Below are positions 1 to 7,324 of a stretch of 13,005 nucleotides of DNA, one piece after another. The notes below the pieces were generated by a model that saw nothing but the letters and a program-made list of their open reading frames with translations, did not search any database and was not told where the DNA came from. The stretch's first letter is position 1; each line of letters begins with the position of its first letter. The position numbers and the translations under genes are program-made. Origin of the DNA: an uncultured Collinsella sp. (GTDB taxonomy: Bacteria; Actinomycetota; Coriobacteriia; Coriobacteriales; Coriobacteriaceae); NCBI GenBank assembly GCA_900549185.1, contig URNM01000049.1:1-13005 (forward strand), given 5' to 3'.

Positions 1-1
1 A

Positions 2-1072
2 GCCGTACCCTATGGCGTCACGCTCATCATGGCGCCTTGGAACTACCCGTTTTTGCTGACGCTCGAGCCGCTCGCTGGCGCGCTCGCTGCAGGCAACACC
101 GTGGTCATCAAGCCGAGTGCCTATGCGCCGGCTTCGAGTGCGGTGCTCAGGCAGATTTGCGAGGAAGCATTTGATCCGCGCCTGGTGACGGTCGTCGAAG
201 GCGGGCGTGCCGAGAACGAAGCGTTGCTCGATGAATGCTGGGACAAGATCTTCTTTACCGGTAGCGTTCCGGTCGGCAAACTCGTCATGGAGCGCGCGAG
301 CAAAAACCTCACGCCCGTGACGCTTGAGCTGGGCGGAAAGAGTCCCTGCATCGTGGATGCGACGGCAAACTTGAAGGTCGCGGCACGCCGTATCGCATTT
401 GGTAAATGGCTCAACGTGGGGCAGACCTGCGTGGCGCCCGACTATCTGCTGGTCGACGTGCGCGTGCACGATGAGCTGTTGGGCCTCATCAAGGAAGAGG
501 TCCGGCGCATGTTTGGCGAGCACCCGCTCGACAATGAGAATTACGGTCATATTGTCAACGCCAAGCATTTTGCGCGCGTACGCGGGCTGATCGACCCCGA
601 CAAGGTTGTGCTGGGAGGTACGGAGCGCGAGTCATCGCTCAAGATTGAGCCGACGATTCTAGACGGCGTGGCGCCTGAGGACGCCGTGATGCAGGAGGAG
701 ATTTTCGGCCCCATCTTGCCGGTGTTGACGTTTGAGAGCCTAGACGAGGCCGAGACGTTTATTACGGATCGTCCGACGCCGCTGGCCCTGTATGTCTTTA
801 GCCAGGACCGTGCGGCTCAGCAGCGCTTTGTGCGCTACGTGCCCTTTGGCGGCGGCTGCGTCAACGACACCATCATGCATTTGGCTACGAGCCATATGGG
901 CTTTGGCGGCATGGGTGCGAGCGGTATGGGTCAGTACCATGGCCGCGAGAGCTTCGATACGTTTAGCCACAAGAAGAGCATCGTGAACAAGGCAACGTGG
1001 CTGGACGTGCCATTCCGCTATGCTCCTTACGCAAGCTGGAAGCACAAGTTCGTACGCATGTTTGTGCATTAG
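2..1072 (+). CDS. Aldehyde dehydrogenase, class-3 type, 5' end missing
   Basis: NAD(P)-dependent oxidation of an aldehyde to the acid is the expected reaction; the substrate cannot be told from sequence. The reading frame is open from base 2, so the true start lies outside the window and the in-frame ATG at 29 is internal: it sits in the conserved segment GVTLIMAPWNYPF that begins the nucleotide-binding core. Counting from that ATG, the general-base glutamate is residue 100 in LELGGKSP, the catalytic cysteine is residue 134 in NVGQTCVAPDY, and EEIFGPILPV follows further on. NVGQTCVAPDY and the hydrophobic, basic C-terminal tail are typical of the ALDH3/fatty-aldehyde group. The visible part is a complete C-terminal two thirds with all catalytic residues. 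A hairpin terminator follows directly, so it is probably the last gene of its transcript. Confidence 0.95.
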   Translation, partial: AVPYGVTLIMAPWNYPFLLTLEPLAGALAAGNTVVIKPSAYAPASSAVLRQICEEAFDPRLVTVVEGGRAENEALLDECWDKIFFTGSVPVGKLVMERASKNLTPVTLELGGKSPCIVDATANLKVAARRIAFGKWLNVGQTCVAPDYLLVDVRVHDELLGLIKEEVRRMFGEHPLDNENYGHIVNAKHFARVRGLIDPDKVVLGGTERESSLKIEPTILDGVAPEDAVMQEEIFGPILPVLTFESLDEAETFITDRPTPLALYVFSQDRAAQQRFVRYVPFGGGCVNDTIMHLATSHMGFGGMGASGMGQYHGRESFDTFSHKKSIVNKATWLDVPFRYAPYASWKHKFVRMFVH

Positions 1073-1080
1073 AAAAGGGC

Positions 1081-1119
1081 GCAGGTAATACGAACAAGTG
1101 TTCCTATTACCTGCATTTT
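1081..1119 (+). terminator. Hairpin terminator after the aldehyde dehydrogenase
   Basis: A perfect 10-bp inverted repeat GCAGGTAATA / TATTACCTGC (1081-1090 and 1105-1114) is extended inside by GAAC/GTTC after one C-C mismatch, leaving a 4-base loop. ATTTT follows, and AAAA at 1073-1076 precedes the stem, so it could also work in the opposite direction. It starts 9 bases after the dehydrogenase stop. Confidence 0.75.
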
Positions 1120-1151
1120 GCGTTAGACTACTGTTATGGAGCACGGATGGG

Positions 1152-1176
1152 CCAACTCCCTTTAGAAGGGATTTGG
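1152..1176 (+). promoter_or_regulatory. Hairpin masking the ribosome site of the small ORF
   Basis: CCAA-C-TCCCTT, loop TAG, AAGGGA-T-TTGG folds into a stem of 10 pairs with one internal C/T mismatch. The Shine-Dalgarno sequence AAGGG (1166-1170) lies wholly in the 3' arm, six to seven bases before the ATG at 1178, so translation should be blocked unless the stem opens. TAGACT at 1124-1129 could be the -10 element upstream, which would make this hairpin almost the whole 5' leader. Confidence 0.6.
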
Positions 1177-1177
1177 T

Positions 1178-1261
1178 ATGAACCTAAGCGATGTTATTTC
1201 GTTATTAGCGTTGTTGATCGCGGCTATCGAACTCGGCCTATTTATCGGCCGAATGAAATAG
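1178..1261 (+). CDS. 27-residue hydrophobic peptide, candidate holin-like type I toxin
   Basis: The ORF begins ATG AAC CTA AGC and ends TAG at 1259-1261. It codes for a polar start (MNLSD), a run of about 19 mostly hydrophobic residues (VISLLALLIAAIELGLFIG) interrupted by one Glu, and a basic end (RMK). This is the plan of small membrane peptides annotated as putative holin-like toxins, whose mRNAs are usually long, structured and paired with an antisense RNA. A clear Shine-Dalgarno site, AAGGG, is present but buried in a hairpin. The gene stands alone between the terminator of the dehydrogenase and a 236-bp stretch with no good gene. It is too short for statistics on coding potential, so a harmless membrane peptide or a chance ORF remains possible. 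Confidence 0.5.
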   Translation: MNLSDVISLLALLIAAIELGLFIGRMK

Positions 1262-1497
1262 CCGCCCCCGCGTAAGCGAAGACGGCCACTTCTCACGATG
1301 AAAACGTGTATCGGAGTTGGCAAGACCCGCGGCAACGGGTGCCATCCGTGCTCCTATCTTATCTGCAAGCGTTCTGTAGCGCAAGCGTTGAGGCAAACGA
1401 TTGAAGGACGCAGGCAGGATGTATTTGTGTCCGCACGGGACCGTAGACTTCTCAATAAGGTTACACACCGGTTTATCCGGCCGTTAGAGGAGTTGCT
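1262..1497. other. 236-bp stretch without a convincing gene; possible antisense RNA region
   Basis: Open frames on both strands here encode no sequence I recognise, and the + strand one runs far into the HIRAN gene in another frame, so I do not call them. The stretch holds small potential hairpins, including ACCCG/CGGGT around 1327-1342 and CACG/CGTG around 1292-1306, and a 9-base direct repeat GCAAGCGTT (1366-1374, 1381-1389). On the minus strand TTGCGC (1379-1384) and TAAGAT (1356-1361), 17 bases apart, form a weak promoter-like pair pointing at the small hydrophobic ORF. The last bases hold the AGAGGAG ribosome site of the next gene. Confidence 0.35.
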
Positions 1498-1824
1498 ATG
1501 TACGAGCCTTCACGTGTTCTTCTGTCGTTTCACATCGCGGGATTTCAATATGCCGACGGCGCTTTGGTCCTAGGCGATCTTAAGGTTGGCGATAAGCTGA
1601 AACTGTGTGCCGAGCGCGATAACCCTCATGATCCCGAGGCGGTTGCGATCTACTTCGGCAACACCAAGCTTGGCTATGTTCCGGGAAACGAGGTCGGCCC
1701 GCTGTCCTTGATGATGTATTACGGCCATGAGGACGTATTTGAGACCCGCGTGCAACAAGTTGCTCCCGAGCGCAGTCCGTGGCATCAGGTGCGCGTTGGA
1801 CTCTACGTGGTGGATGCTCGCTAG
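1498..1824 (+). CDS. Stand-alone HIRAN-domain protein
   Basis: The 108 residues are almost entirely one HIRAN domain: FHIAGFQY (11-18), GDKLKL (31-36), the signature E39-x-DNPHDPEAVAIY (41-52) and KLGYVP (57-62). HIRAN domains bind DNA ends and stalled-fork structures, as in the HLTF/Rad5 helicases; stand-alone forms occur in bacteria and phages. No catalytic domain, signal peptide or membrane segment is visible, so it is probably a cytoplasmic DNA-binding factor. The ATG is supported by AGAGGAG at 1486-1492, five bases upstream. A 59-residue gene follows after 18 bases and a metallophosphoesterase after that, suggesting one transcript. The domain call is firm; the role in DNA repair is inferred from the family. 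Confidence 0.85.
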   Translation: MYEPSRVLLSFHIAGFQYADGALVLGDLKVGDKLKLCAERDNPHDPEAVAIYFGNTKLGYVPGNEVGPLSLMMYYGHEDVFETRVQQVAPERSPWHQVRVGLYVVDAR

Positions 1825-1842
1825 TCGGTAAAGGGGACTGCC

Positions 1843-2022
1843 ATGTTTGATGACGAGGGCCAGTTCGATCTGACAGACGATCCGTTTGAGTGGGATATGC
1901 TACTCGATGACGATGAGTTGGAGCGGGATCGTAAGAAGCGGCAGGATAAGAATACCCAGGGTGACGCTTCGAAAAAGCAAGACAAGCGCCGCCGCGGACT
2001 GTTCGGCGGGTTCTTTGGATAA
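1843..2022 (+). CDS. Small charged protein, 59 residues, unknown function
   Basis: Starts at ATG 1843, six bases after AAGGGG (1831-1836), and ends at TAA 2020-2022. The first 30 residues are very acidic with scattered aromatics (DDPFEWDMLLDDDELE), residues 29-51 are basic and polar (RDRKKRQDK, KKQDKRRR), and the protein closes with GLFGGFFG. No transmembrane segment or known domain is seen. The strong charge split suggests a disordered adaptor or a nucleic-acid- or partner-binding peptide. Its position 18 bases after the HIRAN gene, with a good ribosome site, supports translation within the same operon. I do not recognise the family. Confidence 0.7.
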   Translation: MFDDEGQFDLTDDPFEWDMLLDDDELERDRKKRQDKNTQGDASKKQDKRRRGLFGGFFG

Positions 2023-2088
2023 CCGCCGCATCGCTGCGTCTGTATACTTAGCACGAGTTGGACACGTTGTGAAATGAGGGCATAGACG

Positions 2089-2634
2089 ATGATGTGGTTT
2101 ACCGCCGACCTGCACCTGGGCGATACGAATATCTTGCACGACATGGACCGGCCGTTTGGCTCGGTCGAGGAGATGAACCGCAAGGTCATTGATGCCATCA
2201 ATGAGTGCGTGGCTGCGGATGACCGTCTCTACATCCTGGGAGACTTTACCTATCGTTTGCCCCTAGCGGATGCCGTGCGTCTTCGCGAGCGCATCGAATG
2301 CCAAAACGTAACGCTCATCCGTGGCAACCATGACGGCGACTGGGAAGATCCCGACGCACCGCGGATTTGGGAAGACGTGCGCGATTACCTGGAGATTGCT
2401 CCTGGCTATGCCAAGGGCCATCGTCTGGTTATGAGCCATTACCCCATGCTCAGCTGGAACGGCAAGGCACGTGGCGCCATTATGCTGCATGGGCATATCC
2501 ACAGCAGGGGTAACCGCACCAACGCACGCAACCGCGATCGCGAGCGCCCCATTTACCGCTACGATGTGGGCCTCGACGCCAATGACTACAAGCCTGTAAG
2601 TCGTGATCAAATCCTCGGCTATTTTGGACTGTAA
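2089..2634 (+). CDS. Calcineurin-like metallophosphoesterase
   Basis: The 181-residue protein carries the full metal-binding set of the calcineurin-like phosphoesterase fold: ADLHLG (D7, H9), LGDF (G51-D52), RGNHD (79-82), SHYP (116-119) and GHIH (135-138). The start FTADLHLGDTNIL resembles the COG4186-type predicted phosphoesterases. It should be a cytoplasmic two-metal phosphodiesterase or phosphatase; the substrate is unknown. GAGGG at 2076-2080, eight bases upstream, favours the first of the two ATG codons. TATACT at 2043-2048 could be a -10 element giving it its own promoter, but no -35 is evident. It follows the HIRAN gene and the 59-residue ORF by 66 bases and is closed by a palindrome plus terminator. 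The fold is certain; the link to DNA ends through the HIRAN neighbour is inference. Confidence 0.92.
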   Translation: MMWFTADLHLGDTNILHDMDRPFGSVEEMNRKVIDAINECVAADDRLYILGDFTYRLPLADAVRLRERIECQNVTLIRGNHDGDWEDPDAPRIWEDVRDYLEIAPGYAKGHRLVMSHYPMLSWNGKARGAIMLHGHIHSRGNRTNARNRDRERPIYRYDVGLDANDYKPVSRDQILGYFGL

Positions 2635-2639
2635 TTCTC

Positions 2640-2678
2640 GAACCACCACAAAGGGGACAGGCACCTTTGTGGTGGTTC
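2640..2678. repeat. REP-like palindrome
   Basis: Perfect 15-bp arms GAACCACCACAAAGG (2640-2654) and CCTTTGTGGTGGTTC (2664-2678) enclose the 9-base loop GGACAGGCA. It begins five bases after the phosphoesterase stop. The core AAAGGGGACAGGCACCTTT resembles extragenic palindromes I remember from other bacteria near RAYT (Y1 transposase) genes; no second copy is present in this window. It has no T-run of its own, since another hairpin takes that role. Confidence 0.6.
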
Positions 2679-2679
2679 T

Positions 2680-2714
2680 GGCGCCGTTGCCATTATGGCA
2701 GCGGCGCCTTTTTT
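2680..2714 (+). terminator. Strong rho-independent terminator after the phosphoesterase
   Basis: GGCGCCG-T-TGCCA, loop TTA, TGGCA-G-CGGCGCC makes a 13-pair stem with one G-U pair, followed by TTTTTT at 2709-2714. It starts one base after the REP-like palindrome. Confidence 0.92.
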
Positions 2715-2772
2715 GTCCGTGCGGCGCGGTAGAGTGTAGTCGGTTGAAATTTGCGTCCATCGAGGAGCTGCT

Positions 2773-4530
2773 ATGAACGAGATTAAGTGCCCGCATTGCG
2801 GCGAAGTTTTTAAGGTCGATGCGTCCGGCTATGCGGATATCGTCAAACAAGTGCGCGATGCTGAGTTTTCGCGCGACCTGGATGAGCGTGTGAAGGCAGT
2901 CCAACGCGAGGGCGAGCAGGCGCTGGAACTTGAGCGCTCGCGTTCGACGGCCGCCTTGCAAAAGGCAGAGTCTCAGCGCAATGCTCAGCTTGTCGAGCAG
3001 AAGAATGCTGCAGCTCGGCAGTTGGCACAAGAGGTTGCCAAGCGCGATGCTGAGCTTGCTGAGCTGCGTGCCAAGCTCGAGGGCGCTGCCACAGAGTGCG
3101 AGAGTGCAAGCCAGCGCGCGGCGGTTGAGGCCCGTGCCGACGCTCAAAAGGAGAATGCCGAGCTTCAGCGCGAGATTGACAATTTGCGTGCGCAGCTGGG
3201 ACGCAAGGATGACGAAGCCAAGCTTGCCGAGGCTTCGGCGCGCAATGCTGCTCAAAACGATTTGGCTGCACGTGATGCCCAGATTGCCGAGCTGCAGGCC
3301 AGGCTTGCCGCGGCGGACAAGGCCCAGGAGATGGCGCTTGCCGCCGCTGCGGCCGAGTCGCAGCGTGAGATCGATGCTGCTCGCGGCGAGGCTGAGCGCA
3401 CGCTTGCTGACTATCGCGCGAAGGTACAAGAGAAGTTTTCCGCCGCAAAGGCTCAGTCTGAGCAGGAGGCCGAGGGCCTGCGTGCGCAGCTGCGCGAACA
3501 GGAGCTGACGGCCAAAATGAACCTATCGGAGGCGGTCGCCGCGGCAGAGCGTGAGCGTGACGAGGCACGTGCCAAACTGACGAGCGAGCTGGCGGTGCGC
3601 GATTCGCGCGAGGAACAGGCCAGAGCAGCGCACGAGCTCGAGCTTGCGCAGGCCAAGCGCGTGAGCGACGAGTTGATTCGCTACAAGGACGAAGAGATTG
3701 AGCGCCTTAAGGACATGAAGGTTCGCCTGTCCACCAAGATGGTGGGCGAGTCGCTCGAGCAGCACTGCGAGACCGAGTTTAACCGTCTGCGCATGACGGC
3801 GTTTCCTAACGCGTACTTCGAGAAAGATAACGATGCGTCCGAGGGCACCAAGGGCGACTTTATCTTCCGCGAGTGCGATGCGAGCGGCAACGAGGTCATT
3901 TCGATTATGTTCGAGATGAAAAACGAGAACGACGAGACCGCGACCAAGCATAAAAACGAGGACTTCTTTAAGAAACTCGATCACGATCGTCGCCAGAAAG
4001 GCTGTGAGTACGCGGTGCTCTGCACGCTGCTCGAGCCCGAGAGCGAGCTCTATAACGCAGGGATAGTCGACGTGAGCTATCGCTACGAGAAGATGTACGT
4101 GATTCGCCCACAGTTTTTCATTCCCATGATTACACTTCTTCGCAACGCCGCCATGGGTTCGCTGCGCTATAAGCAGGAGCTGGCGGAGTACAAGCAGCAG
4201 AATATCGACGTTACGAACTTCGAAGCCAAGATGGAAAAGTTCAAGAACGATTTCGGTCGCAACTACGAGATCGCGAGCCGCAAGTTCCAAACGGCGATCG
4301 ATGAGATCGACAAGACGATTAGCCATCTGCAGAAAACCAAGGAGGCGTTGCTGTCCTCCGAGAACAATCTGCGCCTGGCCAACAAGAAGGCCGACGATCT
4401 TACCATTCGCAAGCTCACGTGGGGCAACAAGACCATGAAGGCGGCGTTTGACGAGGCGCGCGGGGCTGCGCCAGAGACAAACGATGAGCCCGCCGAGGCG
4501 GATTCGTATGAGGTCGAGGACGCCGAGTAA
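2773..4530 (+). CDS. DUF2130 coiled-coil protein, possible PD-(D/E)XK nuclease fold
   Basis: The 585 residues fall into four parts. Residues 6-9 form CPHC, half of a zinc knuckle. Residues about 25-315 are a long, Ala/Glu/Arg-rich coiled coil. Residues about 325-470 match the DUF2130 core (FNRLRMTAFPNAYFEKDN, GTKGDFIF, IMFEMKNEND, CEYAVLCTLLE). The end is helical with an acidic tail. GD361-362 followed by E381-M-K383 fits the D...ExK active site of PD-(D/E)XK nucleases, with E329/E333 upstream as possible helix glutamates. No activity is known to me for the family. The start is set by GAGGAG at 2762-2767, five bases upstream. TTGTCC (2713-2718) and TGTAGT (2735-2740), 16 apart, are a weak promoter candidate. 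The gene is single and converges on the helicase gene. Confidence 0.9.
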   Translation: MNEIKCPHCGEVFKVDASGYADIVKQVRDAEFSRDLDERVKAVQREGEQALELERSRSTAALQKAESQRNAQLVEQKNAAARQLAQEVAKRDAELAELRAKLEGAATECESASQRAAVEARADAQKENAELQREIDNLRAQLGRKDDEAKLAEASARNAAQNDLAARDAQIAELQARLAAADKAQEMALAAAAAESQREIDAARGEAERTLADYRAKVQEKFSAAKAQSEQEAEGLRAQLREQELTAKMNLSEAVAAAERERDEARAKLTSELAVRDSREEQARAAHELELAQAKRVSDELIRYKDEEIERLKDMKVRLSTKMVGESLEQHCETEFNRLRMTAFPNAYFEKDNDASEGTKGDFIFRECDASGNEVISIMFEMKNENDETATKHKNEDFFKKLDHDRRQKGCEYAVLCTLLEPESELYNAGIVDVSYRYEKMYVIRPQFFIPMITLLRNAAMGSLRYKQELAEYKQQNIDVTNFEAKMEKFKNDFGRNYEIASRKFQTAIDEIDKTISHLQKTKEALLSSENNLRLANKKADDLTIRKLTWGNKTMKAAFDEARGAAPETNDEPAEADSYEVEDAE

Positions 4531-4549
4531 GGCATAGCGTATAGTGCAA

Positions 4550-4587
4550 AAGCGGGGCCGCTGGCGATATTGCCAACGGCCCCGCTT
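4550..4587. terminator. Bidirectional terminator between convergent genes
   Basis: Perfect 11-bp arms AAGCGGGGCCG (4550-4560) and CGGCCCCGCTT (4577-4587) enclose a loop with a further TGGC/GCCA pairing. AAAA at 4548-4551 gives a T-run on the minus strand, so it should stop helicase transcripts; the + side has only CTTGTT. It lies between the DUF2130 stop and the helicase stop. Confidence 0.85.
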
Positions 4588-4608
4588 GTTCCGTTCCAGT
4601 ATGTACGG

Positions 4609-7290
4609 CTAGTCCTCGAGCAGGTCCTCGATAAAGCCGACGCGATAGTTTTTAAAGATGACCTCGCCACCGTCTTGCGTGGCGTCCAGATCGACATCGC
4701 CCATGATGCCAAAGTCGTGGTCGCCGTCCTCGTCGGCAAAGATCTGGTGCACGTGCCATACGTGCGCGGTCTTCTCGTCGGACTCATCGATGGAAAACAT
4801 CGCGGCGCTGCGGGCGTCTCCGTCGGTGAGGATTTCCTCGTGCTGCTCGTGGTAGGCATCGAGCGCTTTTTGCCAGCGGACCTCGCTCATGCCCCAGTCC
4901 TCGTCGAGCTCGCCCAGGTCGCGAACGTGCTCGCGAGCGGCAAGGGTCACGCGGCGGAAGAGCGCGTTGCGCACCAACAGCGTGCAGCCGCGACGGTCCG
5001 CAACGACCTCGTCGATGCCCTGCGGCGGTGTGGCGTCGAGTGCAGCGGGGTTGCCGGCGTTCTCCCACTCGTCCACCAGGCTCGAGTCGACCGAGCGCAC
5101 CACAAAGCCGAGCCACGAGATAATGTCACGCAAGCGCTCATCGCGCTTCTCAATGGGCACGGTGCGATCGAGGGAACGGTAGGCCTCGGCTAAGTAGCGC
5201 AGCAGAATGCCCTCGGAGCGGGCGATGCCGAGCTTTTGGATATAGCCCTTAAAGTCGCTCGCGCTCTCCAGCATGTCGCGCAGAACGCTCTTGGGCGAGA
5301 GCTGGTAGTCGTTGGCCCAAGGTACTTCCTGGCAGTACTTGTCGAAGGCGGCATCGAGCAAGTCCTCGAGCGGCTTTTCGTAGGTGACATCCTGGATGCG
5401 CTCCAGGCGTTCTTCATATTCGACGCCGTCAGCCTTCATTTCGGCCATCGCGCGGTCGCGCGCGGCGCGCTCCTGTGCACGCAGCACCTGCTTGGGGTCC
5501 TCGAGCGTAGCCTCGACCATCGAGATCAGATCCATGGTATAGGTCTCACTCTCGGGGTCGAGCAGCTCCAGGGCGGCAAGCAAAAACGGCGAGAGCGGCT
5601 GATCGAGCGCAAAGTCCTCGGGCAGGTCGACCGTCAGCGCGTAGTCGATGTCTGGCGCGGCGTCAGCCGGAGCGTCGGGCGCGGGCGGCACCTCGGTGCG
5701 AACGACGACGCCTGAATCGATGAGCGTGGCGAAGATCTCGTCGGCACGCTCATCGAGTTTTGCCTTTTCCTCGGGCGTTTGCAGGCTTGTCTCGATGAGG
5801 TCGTGCACGCGGGTGCGAGCGTCGCCGCCCTGCTCGACTACGCTAATCACCATGGAGTGTGTGATGCGAAGGCGTGGCTTGAGCGTTTCGGGCTGTGTCT
5901 CGATCAGGCGCTCAAAGGTCTGCTTGTTCCAGGTGACAAAGCCCTCGGGGGCTTTCTTCTTTTTAATCTTGCGGAGCTTCTTGGGGTCGTCGCCCGCCTT
6001 GGCCATGAGTTTGGCGTTCTCGATCTCGTGCTCCGGGGCCTCGGCGATGACCATGCCCTCGGTGTCAAAGCCCGAGCGACCGGCGCGACCAGCGATCTGA
6101 TGGAACTCACGGGCGCGCAGGCGACGCATCTTATAGCCGTCGAACTTGGTGAGCGCGGTGAGCACCACAGTATGGATGGGTACGTTGATGCCGACGCCGA
6201 GTGTGTCGGTGCCGCAAATGACGGGCAACAGGCCCTGCTGCGCCAGGCGCTCGACCAGTAGGCGATAGCGCGGCAACATGCCAGCATGGTGCACGCCGAC
6301 GCCGCAGCCGAGCAAGCGCTTGAGGATCTTGCCGAAGGCCGTCGAGAAGCTCGTGCCCTTGGCCGCCTCCTTGATGGCCTCGCGCTGCTCCTTGCTGGCA
6401 ATGCCAAAGTTGGCGAGCGACTGTGCCGTCGCAAGGGCGGCATCCTGGCTAAAGTGCACGATATAGAGCGGGGCCTCTCCACGGCGCATGGCGAGCTCGA
6501 CGGTGCCCTCGAGCGAGGTCGTCACATAGTCGTAGCTCAGTGGCACGGGGCGCGGGGCATCGACGACTAAGTCGCAGGTAGCGCCGGTGTGTTCCTCGAG
6601 TGAGGCGGCGATGGCAGTGACATCGCCGAGCGTGGCGCTCATGAGCATAAACTGCGTGTGGGGCAGGGTGAGCAGCGGCACCTGCCAGGCCCAACCGCGA
6701 TCGGGGTCGGCAAAGTAGTGGAACTCGTCCATGGCGACGCAGCCAACATCGGCATCTTCGCCCTCGCGCAGCGCGTCGTTGGCAAGGATCTCTGCCGTGC
6801 AGCAGATGACGGGCGCCTTGGTATTGATATGCGTGTCGCCGGTGATCATACCGACGTTATCGCGGCCGAGCACCTGCACAAGGTCGAAAAACTTCTCACT
6901 GACCAGAGCCTTGATAGGAGCCGTGTAGTAGCAGCGCTTGCCCTGCGTCATGCCCATAAAGAGCATGCCCAGCGCGACGAGCGATTTACCCGATCCGGTC
7001 GGTGTTCCCAAAATGACGTGATCGCCGGCAGCCAGGTCCATGAGGGCTTCTTCTTGGTGGTCCCACAGCTCAATGCCGCGGTCGCTCGTCCATTCAAAGA
7101 AACGTTCGAAGGCCTGATCGGGCGTGAGCCACGGTTCGGGCTCACTGCCATCCTCGGGCTCCCACCAGGTGGGGGAGAGCGCACCGAGCGAGCCAAACTC
7201 GGCTTCGGTTCCCGTGCCGCCCGAGAATGAGCTGGCGGCGCCGGCGCCGGAAACGGTGCTGGCGGAAGTATCTGTCGTGGTCTGTGCCAT
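4609..7290 (-). CDS. DUF3516 family DEAD/DEAH-box helicase (Ski2-like)
   Basis: The 893-residue protein is an ATP-dependent superfamily 2 helicase, probably acting on RNA. Seen in order: a disordered Gly/Ser/Thr-rich head (1-40), Q-like region WDHQEEAL (76-83), Walker A GTPTGSGKS (95-103), TAPIKALVSEKF (123-134), Walker B DEFH (189-191 region), MSAT (217-220), the second RecA domain with GVGVHHAGMLPRYR, CGTDTLGVGINVP, and motif VI QIAGRAGRSG (398-407). The long C-terminal half, ending FKNYRVGFIEDLLED, is the DUF3516 region of actinobacterial helicases. The frame is open upstream to 7449, but I start at ATG 7290 because the upstream part runs through the promoter and inverted repeat and looks non-coding; the ribosome site there (GAGAGAAAG) is weak. 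Single gene, convergent with DUF2130. Cellular target unknown. Confidence 0.93.
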   Translation of the reverse strand: MAQTTTDTSASTVSGAGAASSFSGGTGTEAEFGSLGALSPTWWEPEDGSEPEPWLTPDQAFERFFEWTSDRGIELWDHQEEALMDLAAGDHVILGTPTGSGKSLVALGMLFMGMTQGKRCYYTAPIKALVSEKFFDLVQVLGRDNVGMITGDTHINTKAPVICCTAEILANDALREGEDADVGCVAMDEFHYFADPDRGWAWQVPLLTLPHTQFMLMSATLGDVTAIAASLEEHTGATCDLVVDAPRPVPLSYDYVTTSLEGTVELAMRRGEAPLYIVHFSQDAALATAQSLANFGIASKEQREAIKEAAKGTSFSTAFGKILKRLLGCGVGVHHAGMLPRYRLLVERLAQQGLLPVICGTDTLGVGINVPIHTVVLTALTKFDGYKMRRLRAREFHQIAGRAGRSGFDTEGMVIAEAPEHEIENAKLMAKAGDDPKKLRKIKKKKAPEGFVTWNKQTFERLIETQPETLKPRLRITHSMVISVVEQGGDARTRVHDLIETSLQTPEEKAKLDERADEIFATLIDSGVVVRTEVPPAPDAPADAAPDIDYALTVDLPEDFALDQPLSPFLLAALELLDPESETYTMDLISMVEATLEDPKQVLRAQERAARDRAMAEMKADGVEYEERLERIQDVTYEKPLEDLLDAAFDKYCQEVPWANDYQLSPKSVLRDMLESASDFKGYIQKLGIARSEGILLRYLAEAYRSLDRTVPIEKRDERLRDIISWLGFVVRSVDSSLVDEWENAGNPAALDATPPQGIDEVVADRRGCTLLVRNALFRRVTLAAREHVRDLGELDEDWGMSEVRWQKALDAYHEQHEEILTDGDARSAAMFSIDESDEKTAHVWHVHQIFADEDGDHDFGIMGDVDLDATQDGGEVIFKNYRVGFIEDLLED

Positions 7291-7324
7291 GTGGTTTGCT
7301 TTCTCTCGCGTTTGTCCGCCAACT

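Noticed and set aside
1238..1468. Minus-strand open frame of 76 codons
   Set aside because: No recognisable domain and it overlaps the end of the small hydrophobic ORF; a structured or antisense RNA region seems more likely than a protein.
1298..1573. Plus-strand open frame of 91 codons before the HIRAN gene
   Set aside because: No ribosome site, no recognised motif, and it overlaps the HIRAN start in another frame by 76 bases, while HIRAN is well supported.
2263..3429. Long minus-strand open frame (388 codons) opposite the phosphoesterase and DUF2130 genes
   Set aside because: It spans two well-supported genes and a terminator on the other strand, has low-complexity Leu/Arg/Ala content and no recognisable motif; a codon-bias shadow.
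3523..4326. Minus-strand open frame (267 codons) inside DUF2130
   Set aside because: Lies wholly opposite the conserved DUF2130 core, has no ribosome site and no family resemblance.
6718..6729. DEFH instead of DEAD/DEVH in the helicase Walker B as a possible defect
   Set aside because: From memory DEFH is the normal form in DUF3516 helicases, and all other motifs are intact.
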